This document shows, piece after piece, positions 51,389 through 60,186 of a stretch of 64,000 nt of DNA; position 1 is the first letter of the stretch; every line of letters begins with the position of its first letter. Source of the DNA: Winogradskyella sp. (GTDB lineage: Bacteria > Bacteroidota > Bacteroidia > Flavobacteriales > Flavobacteriaceae); the NCBI GenBank assembly GCA_002722255.1, contig PBLD01000017.1:34918-98917 (forward strand), given 5' to 3'. The translations under genes were made by a program, and so were the position numbers. The notes beneath the pieces are model-generated. The model worked only from the letters and a program-made list of their open reading frames with translations. It was not told the origin of the DNA and ran no database searches.

Positions 51389-51423
51389 ATTAGTAATGAC
51401 TTAAATTCGATTAAACTGTTCAT
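51385..51423 (-). CDS. 12-codon leader ORF overlapping padR
   Basis: On the minus strand ATG at 51423-51421 opens a frame of 12 codons (MNSLIEFKSLLI). Its TGA overlaps the padR ATG as ATGA. It has the good upstream leader ATCAATCAAAAA seen before other genes, whereas padR itself has none. This suggests translational coupling. Expression is unproven. Confidence 0.45.
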   Translation of the reverse strand: MNSLIEFKSLLI

Positions 51424-51444
51424 TTTTTGATTGATTATTGATGA

Positions 51445-51464
51445 CCCTTCGACTTCGCTCAGGG
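51445..51464. repeat. REP-like hairpin
   Basis: CCCTTCGACTTCGCTCAGGG, in the gap between DUF4870 and the padR leader. Its complement resembles the CCTTGAGCGCAGTCGAAAGG unit at about 32631-32650. Confidence 0.6.
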
Positions 51465-51473
51465 CAAGTGATT

Positions 51474-51920
51474 TTATTTTAAAAAATTGATAGTCAATGG
51501 ATATTTGTATTCTAGACCATCTCTTGCAGATAAACTTGCCTTAACAATAAGTGCTAACTCAACAATAAAACCGATAATAGCTAAAGCACCAAGTCCGCCA
51601 CCAATATATAGTAGAGGAGAAGGTTCACCTAAACTGATATGAAAATCATGGAATCCATGAAAATCGATGACATCTAATCTTCTAAAAAATTTAAAGATGA
51701 AAAACGGAACACTAATAGTGCCTATAATTATGGCATAGAGCAAAACACTAATTTGAAAGTTAATAGCTTGCTTTCCATGTTTGTCTACAAACTCTGATTT
51801 ATCTTTATTAGCAGCCCAGAGTACTACTGGTCCAATAAAGTTTCCAAACGGAATTATAAATCTTGAAAATGTTGAAAGATGTATAAATGTGGCTAAATTT
51901 TTATGATGATTGTCTACCAT
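51474..51920 (-). CDS. DUF4870 membrane protein
   Basis: In 148 residues, the DUF4870/Tic20-like pattern with FGNFIGPVVLWAANKDKSEFVDKHGKQAINFQISVLLY is followed by three TM helices and a C-terminal AIIGFIVELALIVKASLSARDGLEYKYP. It lies upstream of padR-pspC in the same direction; DUF4870 proteins are recurrent neighbours of PadR/PspC genes. Function unknown. Confidence 0.9.
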   Translation of the reverse strand: MVDNHHKNLATFIHLSTFSRFIIPFGNFIGPVVLWAANKDKSEFVDKHGKQAINFQISVLLYAIIIGTISVPFFIFKFFRRLDVIDFHGFHDFHISLGEPSPLLYIGGGLGALAIIGFIVELALIVKASLSARDGLEYKYPLTINFLK

Positions 51921-52059
51921 TTTAAAAAGTATATAATAGTTTCTTATACAAATATATGTCTAAAAGAAGGTATTATGTTACGCATAGTACTTAAAATTAA
52001 CATTTTTTTAACAATAAATGCTAATTTATTTTTGGCTAATTTTGAAGAAATTAAAGTTT

Positions 52060-52242
52060 ATGGATTACAGAAATCATTATAAGTCAATAGTGTTCTTTCT
52101 TTTCTTTCTATTTATAGTTTTCGTACCTATAGATAAACTAAACATGACTGGAAATTTTGTTAACATGAAGCCTTATATGGTAATGGCTAGCTTAATCATT
52201 TGTGTATTGTTTTTTCTCCAAGAATTAAAAAAGAACAAATAA
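52060..52242 (+). CDS. Small two-TM membrane protein
   Basis: The protein has 60 residues from ATG at 52060 (MDYRNHYKSIVFF). An upstream in-frame ATG at 52018 is rejected because a TAATTTTG -7 box sits between the two (52037-52044). Two TM helices (about 8-24 and 37-53) and a Lys-rich end. No family recognised. The DUF4442 gene follows after 27 bp, so co-transcription is likely. Confidence 0.65.
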   Translation: MDYRNHYKSIVFFLFFLFIVFVPIDKLNMTGNFVNMKPYMVMASLIICVLFFLQELKKNK

Positions 52243-52269
52243 TAGTACATCAATTTCACTTATTAAAAT

Positions 52270-52725
52270 ATGAATATATCGCCTTCTAAACTCAATACCT
52301 TTTTAATGTTTAAACTACCTGCAGCTTATTTTACAGGAGTAAGAACAAAATCTTTAGATGATACCACTTGCGTAGTCACCGTAAAACACCGTTGGATAAA
52401 TCAAAATCCGTTTAATTCAATGTTTTGGGCAGTGCAAGGCATGGCTGCTGAGTTAACCACAGGTGCATTAGTAATGACAAAAATTAAAGCAAGTGGTAAG
52501 AAGATATCTATGTTAGTGGCTAATAATAACGCTACGTTTACAAAAAAGGCTACAGGAAGAATTACCTTTATATGTAAGGAAGGTCATAAAATAGACGAAG
52601 CGATACGTAAAGCTATTGAAACCGGAGAAGGCCAAACAGTTTGGCTAAGTGCCAATGGAGTCAATAAAGATGGAGTAGAAGTGTCTTCTTTTAACTTTGA
52701 ATGGACGCTTAAAGTAAAATCGTAG
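52270..52725 (+). CDS. DUF4442 hot-dog fold protein (thioesterase-like)
   Basis: In 151 residues, the pattern AAYFTGVRTKSLDDTTCVVTVKHRWINQNPFNSMFWAVQGMAAELTTGAL, with an internal long helix, is the DUF4442/PaaI-like hot-dog fold. Acyl-CoA thioesterase activity is plausible but the substrate is unknown. Cytosolic; no signal peptide. Confidence 0.87.
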   Translation: MNISPSKLNTFLMFKLPAAYFTGVRTKSLDDTTCVVTVKHRWINQNPFNSMFWAVQGMAAELTTGALVMTKIKASGKKISMLVANNNATFTKKATGRITFICKEGHKIDEAIRKAIETGEGQTVWLSANGVNKDGVEVSSFNFEWTLKVKS

Positions 52726-52851
52726 ATTTTACTTTAAAGTAGACAGTAAATAGTATAAAGTGTTTAGTAATTTTATTTTGACATAATAATTGTAACAAAT
52801 CTTTCTACAAATCAACTTATAAATACATCAACCTTAAAACGAAAACATAAT

Positions 52852-53679
52852 ATGGAAAAATTACCAGACTTTACAGATAGAAATGCACACGAAATAGATT
52901 ATAGAATCTATGGAGAAGAAATGCAATATGTAGAAATAGAATTAGATCCACAGGAAGCAGTTATCGCCGAATCAGGAAGTTTTATGATGATGGATGATGG
53001 TATTAAAATGGATACCATTTTTGGTGATGGCTCTCAAAAAGATAAAGGGTTTTTAGGTAAAATATTGGGTGCAGGAAAACGAATCCTTACAGGCGAAAGT
53101 TTATTTATGACTGCGTTTTACAACGACCTTACAGGAAAGCGCAATGTATCATTTGCATCACCATACCCAGGAAAAATTATACCAATAGATTTAACAGAGT
53201 ATCGAGGAAAGTTTATTTGCCAAAAAGATGCATTTCTCTGTGCTGCTAAAGGAGTAAGTGTTGGTATAGAGTTTTCTAAAAAGCTTGGTAGAGGTTTATT
53301 TGGAGGTGAAGGTTTCATTATGCAAAAGCTTGAAGGAGATGGTATGGCATTTGTGCATGCTGGTGGTACTATGGCAGAAAAGACTTTACAACCAGGTGAA
53401 ACTTTACGCGTAGATACAGGCTGTATTGTTGGCTTTACACAAGATGTAGATTACGATATTGAGTTTGTAGGAGGTATTAAGAATTCTATTTTTGGAGGTG
53501 AGGGTTTATTCTTTGCCAAATTAACAGGACCTGGAAAAGTATACATACAATCGTTACCATTTAGTAGATTAGCAGATAGAGTTATAGCGTCTGCACCAAA
53601 AGCAGGAGGTAAGAGTAGAGGCGAAGGAAGTATCCTTGGTGGTTTAGGTGATTTATTAGATGGTGATAATCGGTTTTAA
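52852..53679 (+). CDS. TIGR00266/AIM24-family protein
   Basis: This 275-residue protein is built of a beta-rich duplicated fold: [26 protein letters not shown], Gly-rich linkers [15 protein letters not shown] and [31 protein letters not shown]. This is the TIGR00266 signature. The role is unknown; homologues are often near membrane or stress genes. Own promoter region in the 126-bp gap upstream. Confidence 0.92.
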   Translation: MEKLPDFTDRNAHEIDYRIYGEEMQYVEIELDPQEAVIAESGSFMMMDDGIKMDTIFGDGSQKDKGFLGKILGAGKRILTGESLFMTAFYNDLTGKRNVSFASPYPGKIIPIDLTEYRGKFICQKDAFLCAAKGVSVGIEFSKKLGRGLFGGEGFIMQKLEGDGMAFVHAGGTMAEKTLQPGETLRVDTGCIVGFTQDVDYDIEFVGGIKNSIFGGEGLFFAKLTGPGKVYIQSLPFSRLADRVIASAPKAGGKSRGEGSILGGLGDLLDGDNRF

Positions 53680-53899
53680 AACTTTAATTTTCATAAAATC
53701 AGATGTTTGCACCGTAAGAAATTCCTTTTAATGAATTAAACTTTCAACGAGAAATTTCAACTTTTAACATAATAAGCTGTTAAACTTTACGAATTTGGTT
53801 TTAGTAAACACGATTTTTTTCTATCTTAGGGAATGAATTGAAACAATAGCCTATAGAGAAAAACTACTTTTTTGTTAAACCTAAAACTTAAAATTACCT

Positions 53900-54097
53900 A
53901 TGGCGAGAGCAATGTTTGAGTACACCAAAACTGTACTTAAAAAGGTTAGTTTTGATGCGACATTATTCTGTAAGGAAGTGGAAAAAGCAGTTAAACGATT
54001 ACTGCCTCACGAACTAGAAGAATTACGAATATTTATTCAGTCCCTAATCAATCAGAACCCAGATTTAAATCAATGTTTAATTTATTTAAAAGCATAA
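53900..54097 (+). CDS. Small conserved protein of unknown function
   Basis: This 65-residue, predicted mostly helical protein (MFEYTKTVLKKVSFDATLFCKEVEKAVKRLLPHELEELRIFIQSLI) has no signal or TM segment. It is a single-gene unit with a strong terminator directly at its stop, which supports it being a real gene. The family pattern is common in Flavobacteriaceae as far as I recall; function unknown. Confidence 0.78.
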   Translation: MARAMFEYTKTVLKKVSFDATLFCKEVEKAVKRLLPHELEELRIFIQSLINQNPDLNQCLIYLKA

Positions 54098-54127
54098 AAA
54101 AAAGCGACTCACGAGTCGCTTTTTTTA
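54097..54127. terminator. Bidirectional terminator
   Basis: AAAAAAAGCGACTC-AC-GAGTCGCTTTTTTT is a perfect stem between the small gene and the convergent oxyR, overlapping the last bases of both. Confidence 0.92.
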
Positions 54128-55063
54128 TTTTGCTAAAGGGCTTATAATTTCAACATTGCTAAAGGCAATAGCGCCTCTAATTACAGATGAAATTAAATCG
54201 TGCATAGCATTAATAATTTGCATTTTTAATTCACTCTTATGGTAAATTAAGCTTACCTCTCTTGCAGGCGAAGGCTCAACAAAATGTTTTAAATTGCTAT
54301 GGTACTTATCGCTAATATCTTGTGTGTGTAAATACGGTAGAAGTGTCATTCCCATGCCTTCATTAGACAACTTTATTAAAGTTTCTATGCTACCACTTTC
54401 TAATTGAAAGTGCTCATCATCCTGATTTTTAAAAGCTTTACACAGATTAAGAACACCTTCTCTAAAACAATGACCATCTTCTAGCAATAGCATGTCCTCG
54501 ATTTCAAGATCAGAAACTTCTAATTTTTTCTTATCTCTTAATCTATGATTTGTAGGAACATAAGCTACAAAAGGCTCATAATATAAAGGACGCTCCTTAA
54601 TATTATCACTTTCTAGTGGAGTTGCAGCAATAGCCGCATCGATGTGGCCATCGTTAATTCTGGTAATAATTTCTTCTGTAGTAAGCTCTTCTATTTTAAG
54701 CTTTACTTTAGGATATTTTTTAATGAAATTGTTTAAAAACATTGGTAAAAGTGTTGGCATAATAGTAGGTATTATACCAAGTCTAAATTCGCCACCAATA
54801 AACCCTTTTTGCTGATCTACAATATCTTGAATACGATCAGCTTCATTTACAATATTTCTGGCCTGAAAAACGATTTTTCTTCCAACTTCGGTAAGTTCAA
54901 TTGGCTTTTTGCCTCTATCGAAAATTACAATGTCCAATTCGTCTTCAAGTTTCTGAATTTGAGTACTTAGCGTAGGTTGTGTTACAAAACATTTTTCTGC
55001 TGCTTTTGTAAAGTTTTTATGTTCCGCAATGGCTAAAGCGTATTTTAGTTGAGTTATAGTCAT
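54125..55063 (-). CDS. oxyR: Hydrogen peroxide-inducible activator OxyR
   Basis: This 312-residue LysR-type regulator has an N-terminal HTH (TITQLKYALAIAEHKNFTKAAEKCFVTQPTLSTQIQ) and a regulatory domain holding GHCF and LNLC. The two redox cysteines fall at positions 199 and 208, the same numbering as E. coli OxyR. Peroxide would form the disulfide and switch on targets. It is divergent from dps across a 102-bp intergenic region, a classic OxyR target arrangement. Confidence 0.95.
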   Translation of the reverse strand: MTITQLKYALAIAEHKNFTKAAEKCFVTQPTLSTQIQKLEDELDIVIFDRGKKPIELTEVGRKIVFQARNIVNEADRIQDIVDQQKGFIGGEFRLGIIPTIMPTLLPMFLNNFIKKYPKVKLKIEELTTEEIITRINDGHIDAAIAATPLESDNIKERPLYYEPFVAYVPTNHRLRDKKKLEVSDLEIEDMLLLEDGHCFREGVLNLCKAFKNQDDEHFQLESGSIETLIKLSNEGMGMTLLPYLHTQDISDKYHSNLKHFVEPSPAREVSLIYHKSELKMQIINAMHDLISSVIRGAIAFSNVEIISPLAK

Positions 55064-55165
55064 GATTATTCAATTAGGCTATAAAATTATATAAACTATT
55101 TATAAAAACTATCATAATAAGGGCTTAAAATATCGTAAATTTATTAAACGAAAAACTATAACAAA

Positions 55166-55645
55166 ATGACACTAAATAGTATTGGTTTAGACACCAAAAA
55201 AACCCAGGATTTAGCTGATGAATTAAATCAGTTATTAGCAAATTTTCAGTTGTATTATCAAAATTTAAGAGGTATTCATTGGAATATACAGGGTAGAGCA
55301 TTTTTTAACTTACACGAAAAGTTTGAAGAGCTTTACACAGATGCTAACACTAAGGTAGATGAAATAGCTGAACGTATTTTAACCTTAGGGGAAACACCGT
55401 TACATACGTTTGAAGATTACACTAAAGCAGCTAAGGTGCCAGTTGGTAAAAACATATCTATAGATGAGAAAGCTGTAAACCTTATCGTAGATTCTCTTAC
55501 AGAATTATTAAAAATAGAGCGTAGCATTCTTGAAGCAGCAGGTGATGCTAATGATGAAGGAACTGTAGCTATGATGAGCGACTTTATCACAGAACAAGAA
55601 AAAACAGTTTGGATGATGAAGGCTTGGTTAGGTGAAACAGTATAG
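55166..55645 (+). CDS. dps: Dps-family DNA-binding ferritin
   Basis: This 159-residue Dps protein oxidises iron with H2O2 in a dodecamer. The inter-subunit ferroxidase ligands are visible: His38 (HWNIQG), His50, Asp65 and Glu69, with the standard 12/15/4 spacing. A TAAATTTA box at 55136-55143 is the likely -7 element. Likely activated by the divergent oxyR product. Confidence 0.95.
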   Translation: MTLNSIGLDTKKTQDLADELNQLLANFQLYYQNLRGIHWNIQGRAFFNLHEKFEELYTDANTKVDEIAERILTLGETPLHTFEDYTKAAKVPVGKNISIDEKAVNLIVDSLTELLKIERSILEAAGDANDEGTVAMMSDFITEQEKTVWMMKAWLGETV

Positions 55646-55667
55646 CTTGAAAAACTTAAGTGATAAA

Positions 55668-55698
55668 AAAAAGACTGCGATAAGCAGTCTTTTTTTTG
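55668..55698. terminator. Terminator after dps
   Basis: AAAAGACTGC-GATA-AGCAGTCTTTTTTTT forms a strong hairpin with T tract between dps and the convergent DUF2141 gene. Confidence 0.92.
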
Positions 55699-55726
55699 AT
55701 TGATTGATGATAAGAATAACTTTTGC

Positions 55727-56143
55727 CTAAAATCTAATGTTGAGGTCTAAGTCTTCGTTAGCTACTTTAAATTTAGCATCTTCATACTGAGGAGGTCCCA
55801 TTACCATCACATTATTAGACATTCCAAAAGACTCTTTTGGCATACCATTGTCCTCATAATCCATACGTTTGTTATCATTTTCGTCGTGTAATGCTAAAAT
55901 AGCATACTCGCCTGGTAGTACATTTTCAAATGTAATAGTCACTTTTCCATTTTCAATTGTGGTTTCAGCATCTTTTATGCCTTTTCCTTTCATAAAAGTT
56001 TCTGAAGTGTGAAGCGACATTAATACTTTTCCTTTGTCATTAGTTACATTATCTACTGTTACTGTAATTGTGATGCCTTCATCCTGAGCGAAACTAAATA
56101 ATGTTGAGAAGGCTAATACTAAGGTTAAAACTAAATTCTTCAT
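55727..56143 (-). CDS. DUF2141 secreted protein
   Basis: This 138-residue protein has a signal peptide (1-19, ending FAQ). The body matches DUF2141: ITVTVDNVTNDKGKVLMSLHTSETF, ENVLPGEYAILALHDENDNKRMDYEDNGMPKESFGMSNN. It is a periplasmic beta-sandwich protein of unknown function, common in Flavobacteriaceae. Stand-alone gene. Confidence 0.92.
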   Translation of the reverse strand: MKNLVLTLVLAFSTLFSFAQDEGITITVTVDNVTNDKGKVLMSLHTSETFMKGKGIKDAETTIENGKVTITFENVLPGEYAILALHDENDNKRMDYEDNGMPKESFGMSNNVMVMGPPQYEDAKFKVANEDLDLNIRF

Positions 56144-56363
56144 GTTGTATTTGATTAATGGTTATTTGTTCGTTTTTTGATGATTCAAATATCTAACATT
56201 ACTTAAAGATAATATAATTGTTATTACCGAACTGTAATTTTAAGAAGATGAATTGTTTATTTGTGGAGTTATCTTTTTCTTTTTACGATTTTGAATCGTA
56301 GGTTTTTAGATGTTTAGAATTAAATTTAATTTCGCAGTAATCACATAAGATAAACTGCTGTAG

Positions 56364-56993
56364 ATGTTTTTTCAGACTTTAGATATATTAGGAACCATAG
56401 CCTTCGCCATTTCTGGTGTATTAGTGGCCATGAATAAACGTATGGATCCGTTTGGTGTTCTAATTATTGCTTTTGTAACAGCTGTTGGTGGTGGTACACT
56501 ACGAGATATTATGATAGGTGTAGAGCCTGTATCTTGGATGCGAAATATGACTTTTGTCTATGTAATTATCGGTTCTGCTATTTTTGCTGTAATTTTTAGA
56601 AACTACCTAAAACACCTTCGACGCTCTTTGTTTTTGTTTGATACCATTGGCATTGGGCTTTATACCGTAGTTGGTATTGAGACTGGTTTGGTTGCAGGCT
56701 TACACCCAATAATTTGTATAGCATTAGGTACGATGACTGCTTGTTTTGGTGGTGTAACCAGAGATATTTTATGCAATGAAATTCCTGTGATTTTTAGAAA
56801 AGAAATTTACGCTACAGCTTGTATACTGGGAGGTTTAAGTTATTTTATAATGCGACTATTTTTAGATGACGAAAACTATCTTTTTATTATAGCAGGTTTG
56901 GTTGTAATAGTCATTAGATTAATAGCAGTACGTTTTAAAGTGAGTTTACCGAGTTTATATAAAAACGAAGCACTCAACGAAGACCAAAACTAA
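56364..56993 (+). CDS. TRIC-type (UPF0126/YicG) membrane channel protein
   Basis: This 209-residue protein has seven predicted TM helices made of two related triplets: DILGTIAFAISGVLVAMNKRMDPFGVLIIAFVTAVGGGTLRDIMIG and FDTIGIGLYTVVGIETGL...ACFGGVTRDILCNEIPVIF. The paired GGGTLRD/GGVTRD motifs define the trimeric intracellular cation channel family. Ion selectivity is not evident. Single-gene unit. Confidence 0.93.
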   Translation: MFFQTLDILGTIAFAISGVLVAMNKRMDPFGVLIIAFVTAVGGGTLRDIMIGVEPVSWMRNMTFVYVIIGSAIFAVIFRNYLKHLRRSLFLFDTIGIGLYTVVGIETGLVAGLHPIICIALGTMTACFGGVTRDILCNEIPVIFRKEIYATACILGGLSYFIMRLFLDDENYLFIIAGLVVIVIRLIAVRFKVSLPSLYKNEALNEDQN

Positions 56994-57005
56994 TGGTTAA
57001 AAAAA

Positions 57006-57035
57006 ATGCGGAAAATCTTAATTGAATTTCCGCAT
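57006..57035. terminator. Hairpin between convergent genes
   Basis: ATGCGGAAA and TTTCCGCAT are exact arms across 57006-57035, preceded by an A run. It lies between the TRIC gene and the convergent T9SS cargo gene. Confidence 0.65.
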
Positions 57036-57056
57036 ATGCTTAAAATATAAGTGCTT

Positions 57057-57935
57057 TTATTTTTTAATAAATTTTAGTGTCTTAGAACTGCCAATGGTTA
57101 ATAGGTAGATACCATTTGCAAAATCGTGAGTGCTAATTTTTTCGTTATTCGAAATATTACCTGACGCTACTTTAGTACCTAAAATATTATGTATTACATA
57201 AGTTTTCTCTTCCTTAAGCCCATTAATTTGAATATAATTTGTAGTTGGGTTTGGTAATACTGTAATGCTTTCATTGTCTTGAAAATCATCTATACCTAAC
57301 ACAGGCATTGAAAAATCTAATTCATCAATCATTAATAACGAAATTGAACTATTATCACCACCAGTAAAACGCACTTCATCAATATTATCCCAGTCCGAAG
57401 AAAATGTTAATACACCACCATTAGCGGCAGCAATAGCATCTTTAGTATAAGTTACAGAACCGCTAGAGTCGCTTACAGTAAAGTCTATATTATCTGAAGC
57501 TACAAGAACTCCATCTTTATATCCCGAAATTGTAGCAAGAAAAACATAGCCATTAGCTGAATTTTTTGCAGACATATCGGCTTCCATAGATTCAAGTTTA
57601 AACTCTGTTCCATCAGCACTTCCAAACCGATAATCAAAAGCACCAACATTAGGGCCATTTACGGTACCAGAATTATCTAAGTTGTATAATAGACCTAAAT
57701 CTGAAGCGGTTGGAGTAATAATAAAGTCCGAACTTTCAGATAAAGATCCCATTTGACTGATGGCTGTAGGTGAAATTTGCTGAAATCTAATACCGTTAGT
57801 CGTATAATCTAGACCTCTAAAATTTGGATCCAGACCATCAAAGTTTTCATCATTTACTTGTGCAAATAGCGCAGTAGAGCTGAGAATTAATAATAAAAGA
57901 GCCGATTTAAGCTCACATAAGTAGGTTTTTTTCAT
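57057..57935 (-). CDS. T9SS type A sorting domain protein
   Basis: The 292 residues have a signal peptide (about 1-25, ending LFAQ) and a central beta-sandwich resembling a carbohydrate- or lectin-like domain (VFLATISGYKDGVLVASDNIDF, WDNIDEVRFTGG). The C-terminal 75 residues form the type A sorting domain (VLPNPTTNYIQING...NGIYLLTI...FIKK). It is therefore exported by the type IX system and attached to the surface or released. Function unknown. Confidence 0.92.
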   Translation of the reverse strand: MKKTYLCELKSALLLLILSSTALFAQVNDENFDGLDPNFRGLDYTTNGIRFQQISPTAISQMGSLSESSDFIITPTASDLGLLYNLDNSGTVNGPNVGAFDYRFGSADGTEFKLESMEADMSAKNSANGYVFLATISGYKDGVLVASDNIDFTVSDSSGSVTYTKDAIAAANGGVLTFSSDWDNIDEVRFTGGDNSSISLLMIDELDFSMPVLGIDDFQDNESITVLPNPTTNYIQINGLKEEKTYVIHNILGTKVASGNISNNEKISTHDFANGIYLLTIGSSKTLKFIKK

Positions 57936-58140
57936 TTTTTTGGTTTTGGTTTATAGTAACTTTAAAAAAAGACGACGCCATTGGGTTTTGTCGTTAATCC
58001 TTATTTGGGAGCAATATACTTATAGTTAGGAAAATAAAAATTGATTTTAAAAATCTTTTTACTTTTTTCAAAATTGAACAAATTATTTTCTAAAGGATTA
58101 CGCTTTTCTTAAATAGAATGTAAAAGGTTGTTTATTGAGT

Positions 58141-58632
58141 TTACTTTTCAAGTTCAGAGAGTAAATCTCTGATGTTTAATGGTCTTGTGTACATGTCTAG
58201 TCCACCATTAGATTTTTGAGGCCAAAGTTCTTTTGGTCTATCCCAATAGAGTTCTACACCATTTCCATCAGGATCGTCTAAATAAATTGCTTCAGATACA
58301 CCATGATCTGCGCTTCCTGTTATGGGATAGTTTTTTTGTATTAGTCTACCCACAATAAGCGCTAAGTCTTTTCTAGTAGGATAGACAATAGCTGTGTGAA
58401 ACAAACCAACGCTTTTTGTTGCTGCTTTGGGTGCATTTTTAGAATACCACGTATTAAGACCAATATGATGATGGTAACCACCAGCCGAAATAAAAGCAGC
58501 ATCCTCTCCATATTTCATAGTGAGTTCAAAGCCGAGAAGTTCACAATAAAAGTCTAGTGAGCGTTGTAGGTCTGAAACCTTAAGGTGTACGTGACCTATT
58601 CTGGTTTGGTTTGGGATTTTATAGTCTTGCAT
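58141..58632 (-). CDS. VOC-family ring-cleavage dioxygenase-like protein
   Basis: This 163-residue vicinal-oxygen-chelate protein has HVHLKVSDLQRSLDFYCELLGF (metal His), HHHIGLNTW, and DHGVSEAIYLDDPDGNGVELYWDRP (second His and Glu). It is similar to catechol 2,3-dioxygenases but short, so the substrate is uncertain. No aromatic pathway genes adjoin. Last recognisable core gene before the variable array. Confidence 0.87.
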   Translation of the reverse strand: MQDYKIPNQTRIGHVHLKVSDLQRSLDFYCELLGFELTMKYGEDAAFISAGGYHHHIGLNTWYSKNAPKAATKSVGLFHTAIVYPTRKDLALIVGRLIQKNYPITGSADHGVSEAIYLDDPDGNGVELYWDRPKELWPQKSNGGLDMYTRPLNIRDLLSELEK

Positions 58633-58675
58633 TGATTGGTAATTAGGGTTTAGTTAAACTGTGAAATAGAGGTTG

Positions 58676-59299
58676 TTATTTTCTAATCTTTGTGTATTCT
58701 TTTGAGTTCTCTATTGCTTTTTCGTAATCTTTTATAATTGATTTTAACTCTTCAATATCTGGCAATTCATTAGATTGATAATTATAAATCATAGGTTCAG
58801 TAACAAATAATTTCATAAGGATAAGTTGGTCGCTTAAATTTCTTTTTAAATCAGCAATTGAATCCATTTTTGTCTCATGGTTAGCTATTCTTTTGGTATA
58901 GCTTGTTTCGAGCTTATCAATAATAGCAAGAACTTCTATTCTTTTAATACTGTCATTTAATTTATTTGCATACGATTTCGCTGTATTCCAATAACGATTA
59001 TTAATGTTAGTATACTTTAAATAAGCACTGGTTTTATCATAAAGACTATCGGAAGTTATTTCTTCTATCAGTTCATTTAATTTATCTAACTTTTCATTTT
59101 TACCTAAGGCTTCTCCATAAAGCTCTTCAAGTATGTTCTTGTCGTACCTTTTGCTTCTTAAAAAAGAGACTTCGCTTTTGGATTCATTAAGAACTTCAGG
59201 TGTATCATTTATATTATCAAGGTCTGATTCTTTTTTTTTGTAGTCTGAACAACCCATAAGTAGAATTGAAATGAGAACTAAAATTTTAGTGATTTTCAT
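58676..59299 (-). CDS. Helical lipoprotein of unknown function
   Basis: This 207-residue protein has a lipobox LLMGC (Cys17). The rest is charged and predicted mostly helical (LDKLNELIEEITSDSLYDKTSAYLKYTNINNRYWNTAKSYANKLNDSIKRIEVL), like small coiled-coil lipoproteins. No family recognised. First of a run of minus-strand orphan genes, 65 bp downstream of the next exported protein. Confidence 0.7.
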   Translation of the reverse strand: MKITKILVLISILLMGCSDYKKKESDLDNINDTPEVLNESKSEVSFLRSKRYDKNILEELYGEALGKNEKLDKLNELIEEITSDSLYDKTSAYLKYTNINNRYWNTAKSYANKLNDSIKRIEVLAIIDKLETSYTKRIANHETKMDSIADLKRNLSDQLILMKLFVTEPMIYNYQSNELPDIEELKSIIKDYEKAIENSKEYTKIRK

Positions 59300-59364
59300 A
59301 ATTGAATTTTATTGATAGGTGAGGATAAGTAATTATTTATAGTAAAGTTGTAGCTAGGTTTTAA

Positions 59365-60030
59365 TTAGTGATTTCTTTGTTCCAAAATTATCCGGTTGTA
59401 ACTCTTTTCCAATAATTCGGATAGTTTTAGATTCACCTCTTTTATTTTTAATAACATCTCATTATATAAAGAAATATTTTCTTCATTATGTTCGGGATGT
59501 GTTTCGTCAAATATGAAATAAAATATGCTCTCTATTTCTTTGTCTGATAACTTTTTCAGTTTCTCACAAGCAATTTTTGTATCGGATAAAAAACGTTCAT
59601 AAATTTCAAAACCAGTTCTTAAATAATCAGCTCCATACTCACCTCCAATACATATATTAAAATACTTTTTGTAGTATGCATCTTTGTCATAATAGTCCAT
59701 TGAGCTTAAATATTTAACCCAAGGATTTACAACATATAGTTTAGAAACAAAATCTTTTTTGTGTTTGTTTTTTTTCCATTCCAAGTTTCTTTTCCATGAG
59801 TCTATGTACATTGCATCACTCATCTCAGAATGACTATTTGGAAGTAATTCAAAAAAAAGTTTCTCTAATTCTTTCTTTTTTTCTCCTTCACTTTTGAGAA
59901 GTTTATTAAAATAAAGGTTAATCGAATTGACTCTAGATTCAGTTATACTTAATTCAGAAAAATCAATATCAGTTTGACTTGAACATAGATTGTAAATCAA
60001 CAAAAAAAGAATCAAAAGTTTACTTTTCAT
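59365..60030 (-). CDS. Exported protein of unknown function
   Basis: This 221-residue protein has a signal peptide (about 1-19, ending CSSQ) and a helical, Lys/Glu-rich mature part with scattered Trp and Tyr. No family recognised. Its upstream side carries a palindromic-type spacer (from 60051). Confidence 0.7.
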   Translation of the reverse strand: MKSKLLILFLLIYNLCSSQTDIDFSELSITESRVNSINLYFNKLLKSEGEKKKELEKLFFELLPNSHSEMSDAMYIDSWKRNLEWKKNKHKKDFVSKLYVVNPWVKYLSSMDYYDKDAYYKKYFNICIGGEYGADYLRTGFEIYERFLSDTKIACEKLKKLSDKEIESIFYFIFDETHPEHNEENISLYNEMLLKIKEVNLKLSELLEKSYNRIILEQRNH

Positions 60031-60050
60031 AGAGTTTTTTTAAATAAGAT

Positions 60051-60115
60051 GCATCGGTTTTGGCTATGATTCTGTTGTGTGTTAATTCGGCAGAATTTCG
60101 GTGTAGAAATCATAG
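60051..60115. repeat. Spacer element S1 (GGTTTTGGCTATG type)
   Basis: Begins GCATCGGTTTTGGCTATGATT, close to CAACGGTTTTGGCTATGGTT at 62468. It is shorter and more decayed than the other spacers. Confidence 0.5.
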
Positions 60116-60186
60116 GTTGAATAAAAGTAGTTAAAAATCGTGTAATTAACCAACAAACAATGGATTACAGTCGCTTTTGGAAGTGG

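Noticed and set aside
55064..55165. Canonical OxyR tetrad operator between oxyR and dps
   Set aside because: Several CTAT units exist (55079, 55096, 55109) but their spacing does not fit the ATAG-N7-CTAT-N7-ATAG-N7-CTAT pattern.
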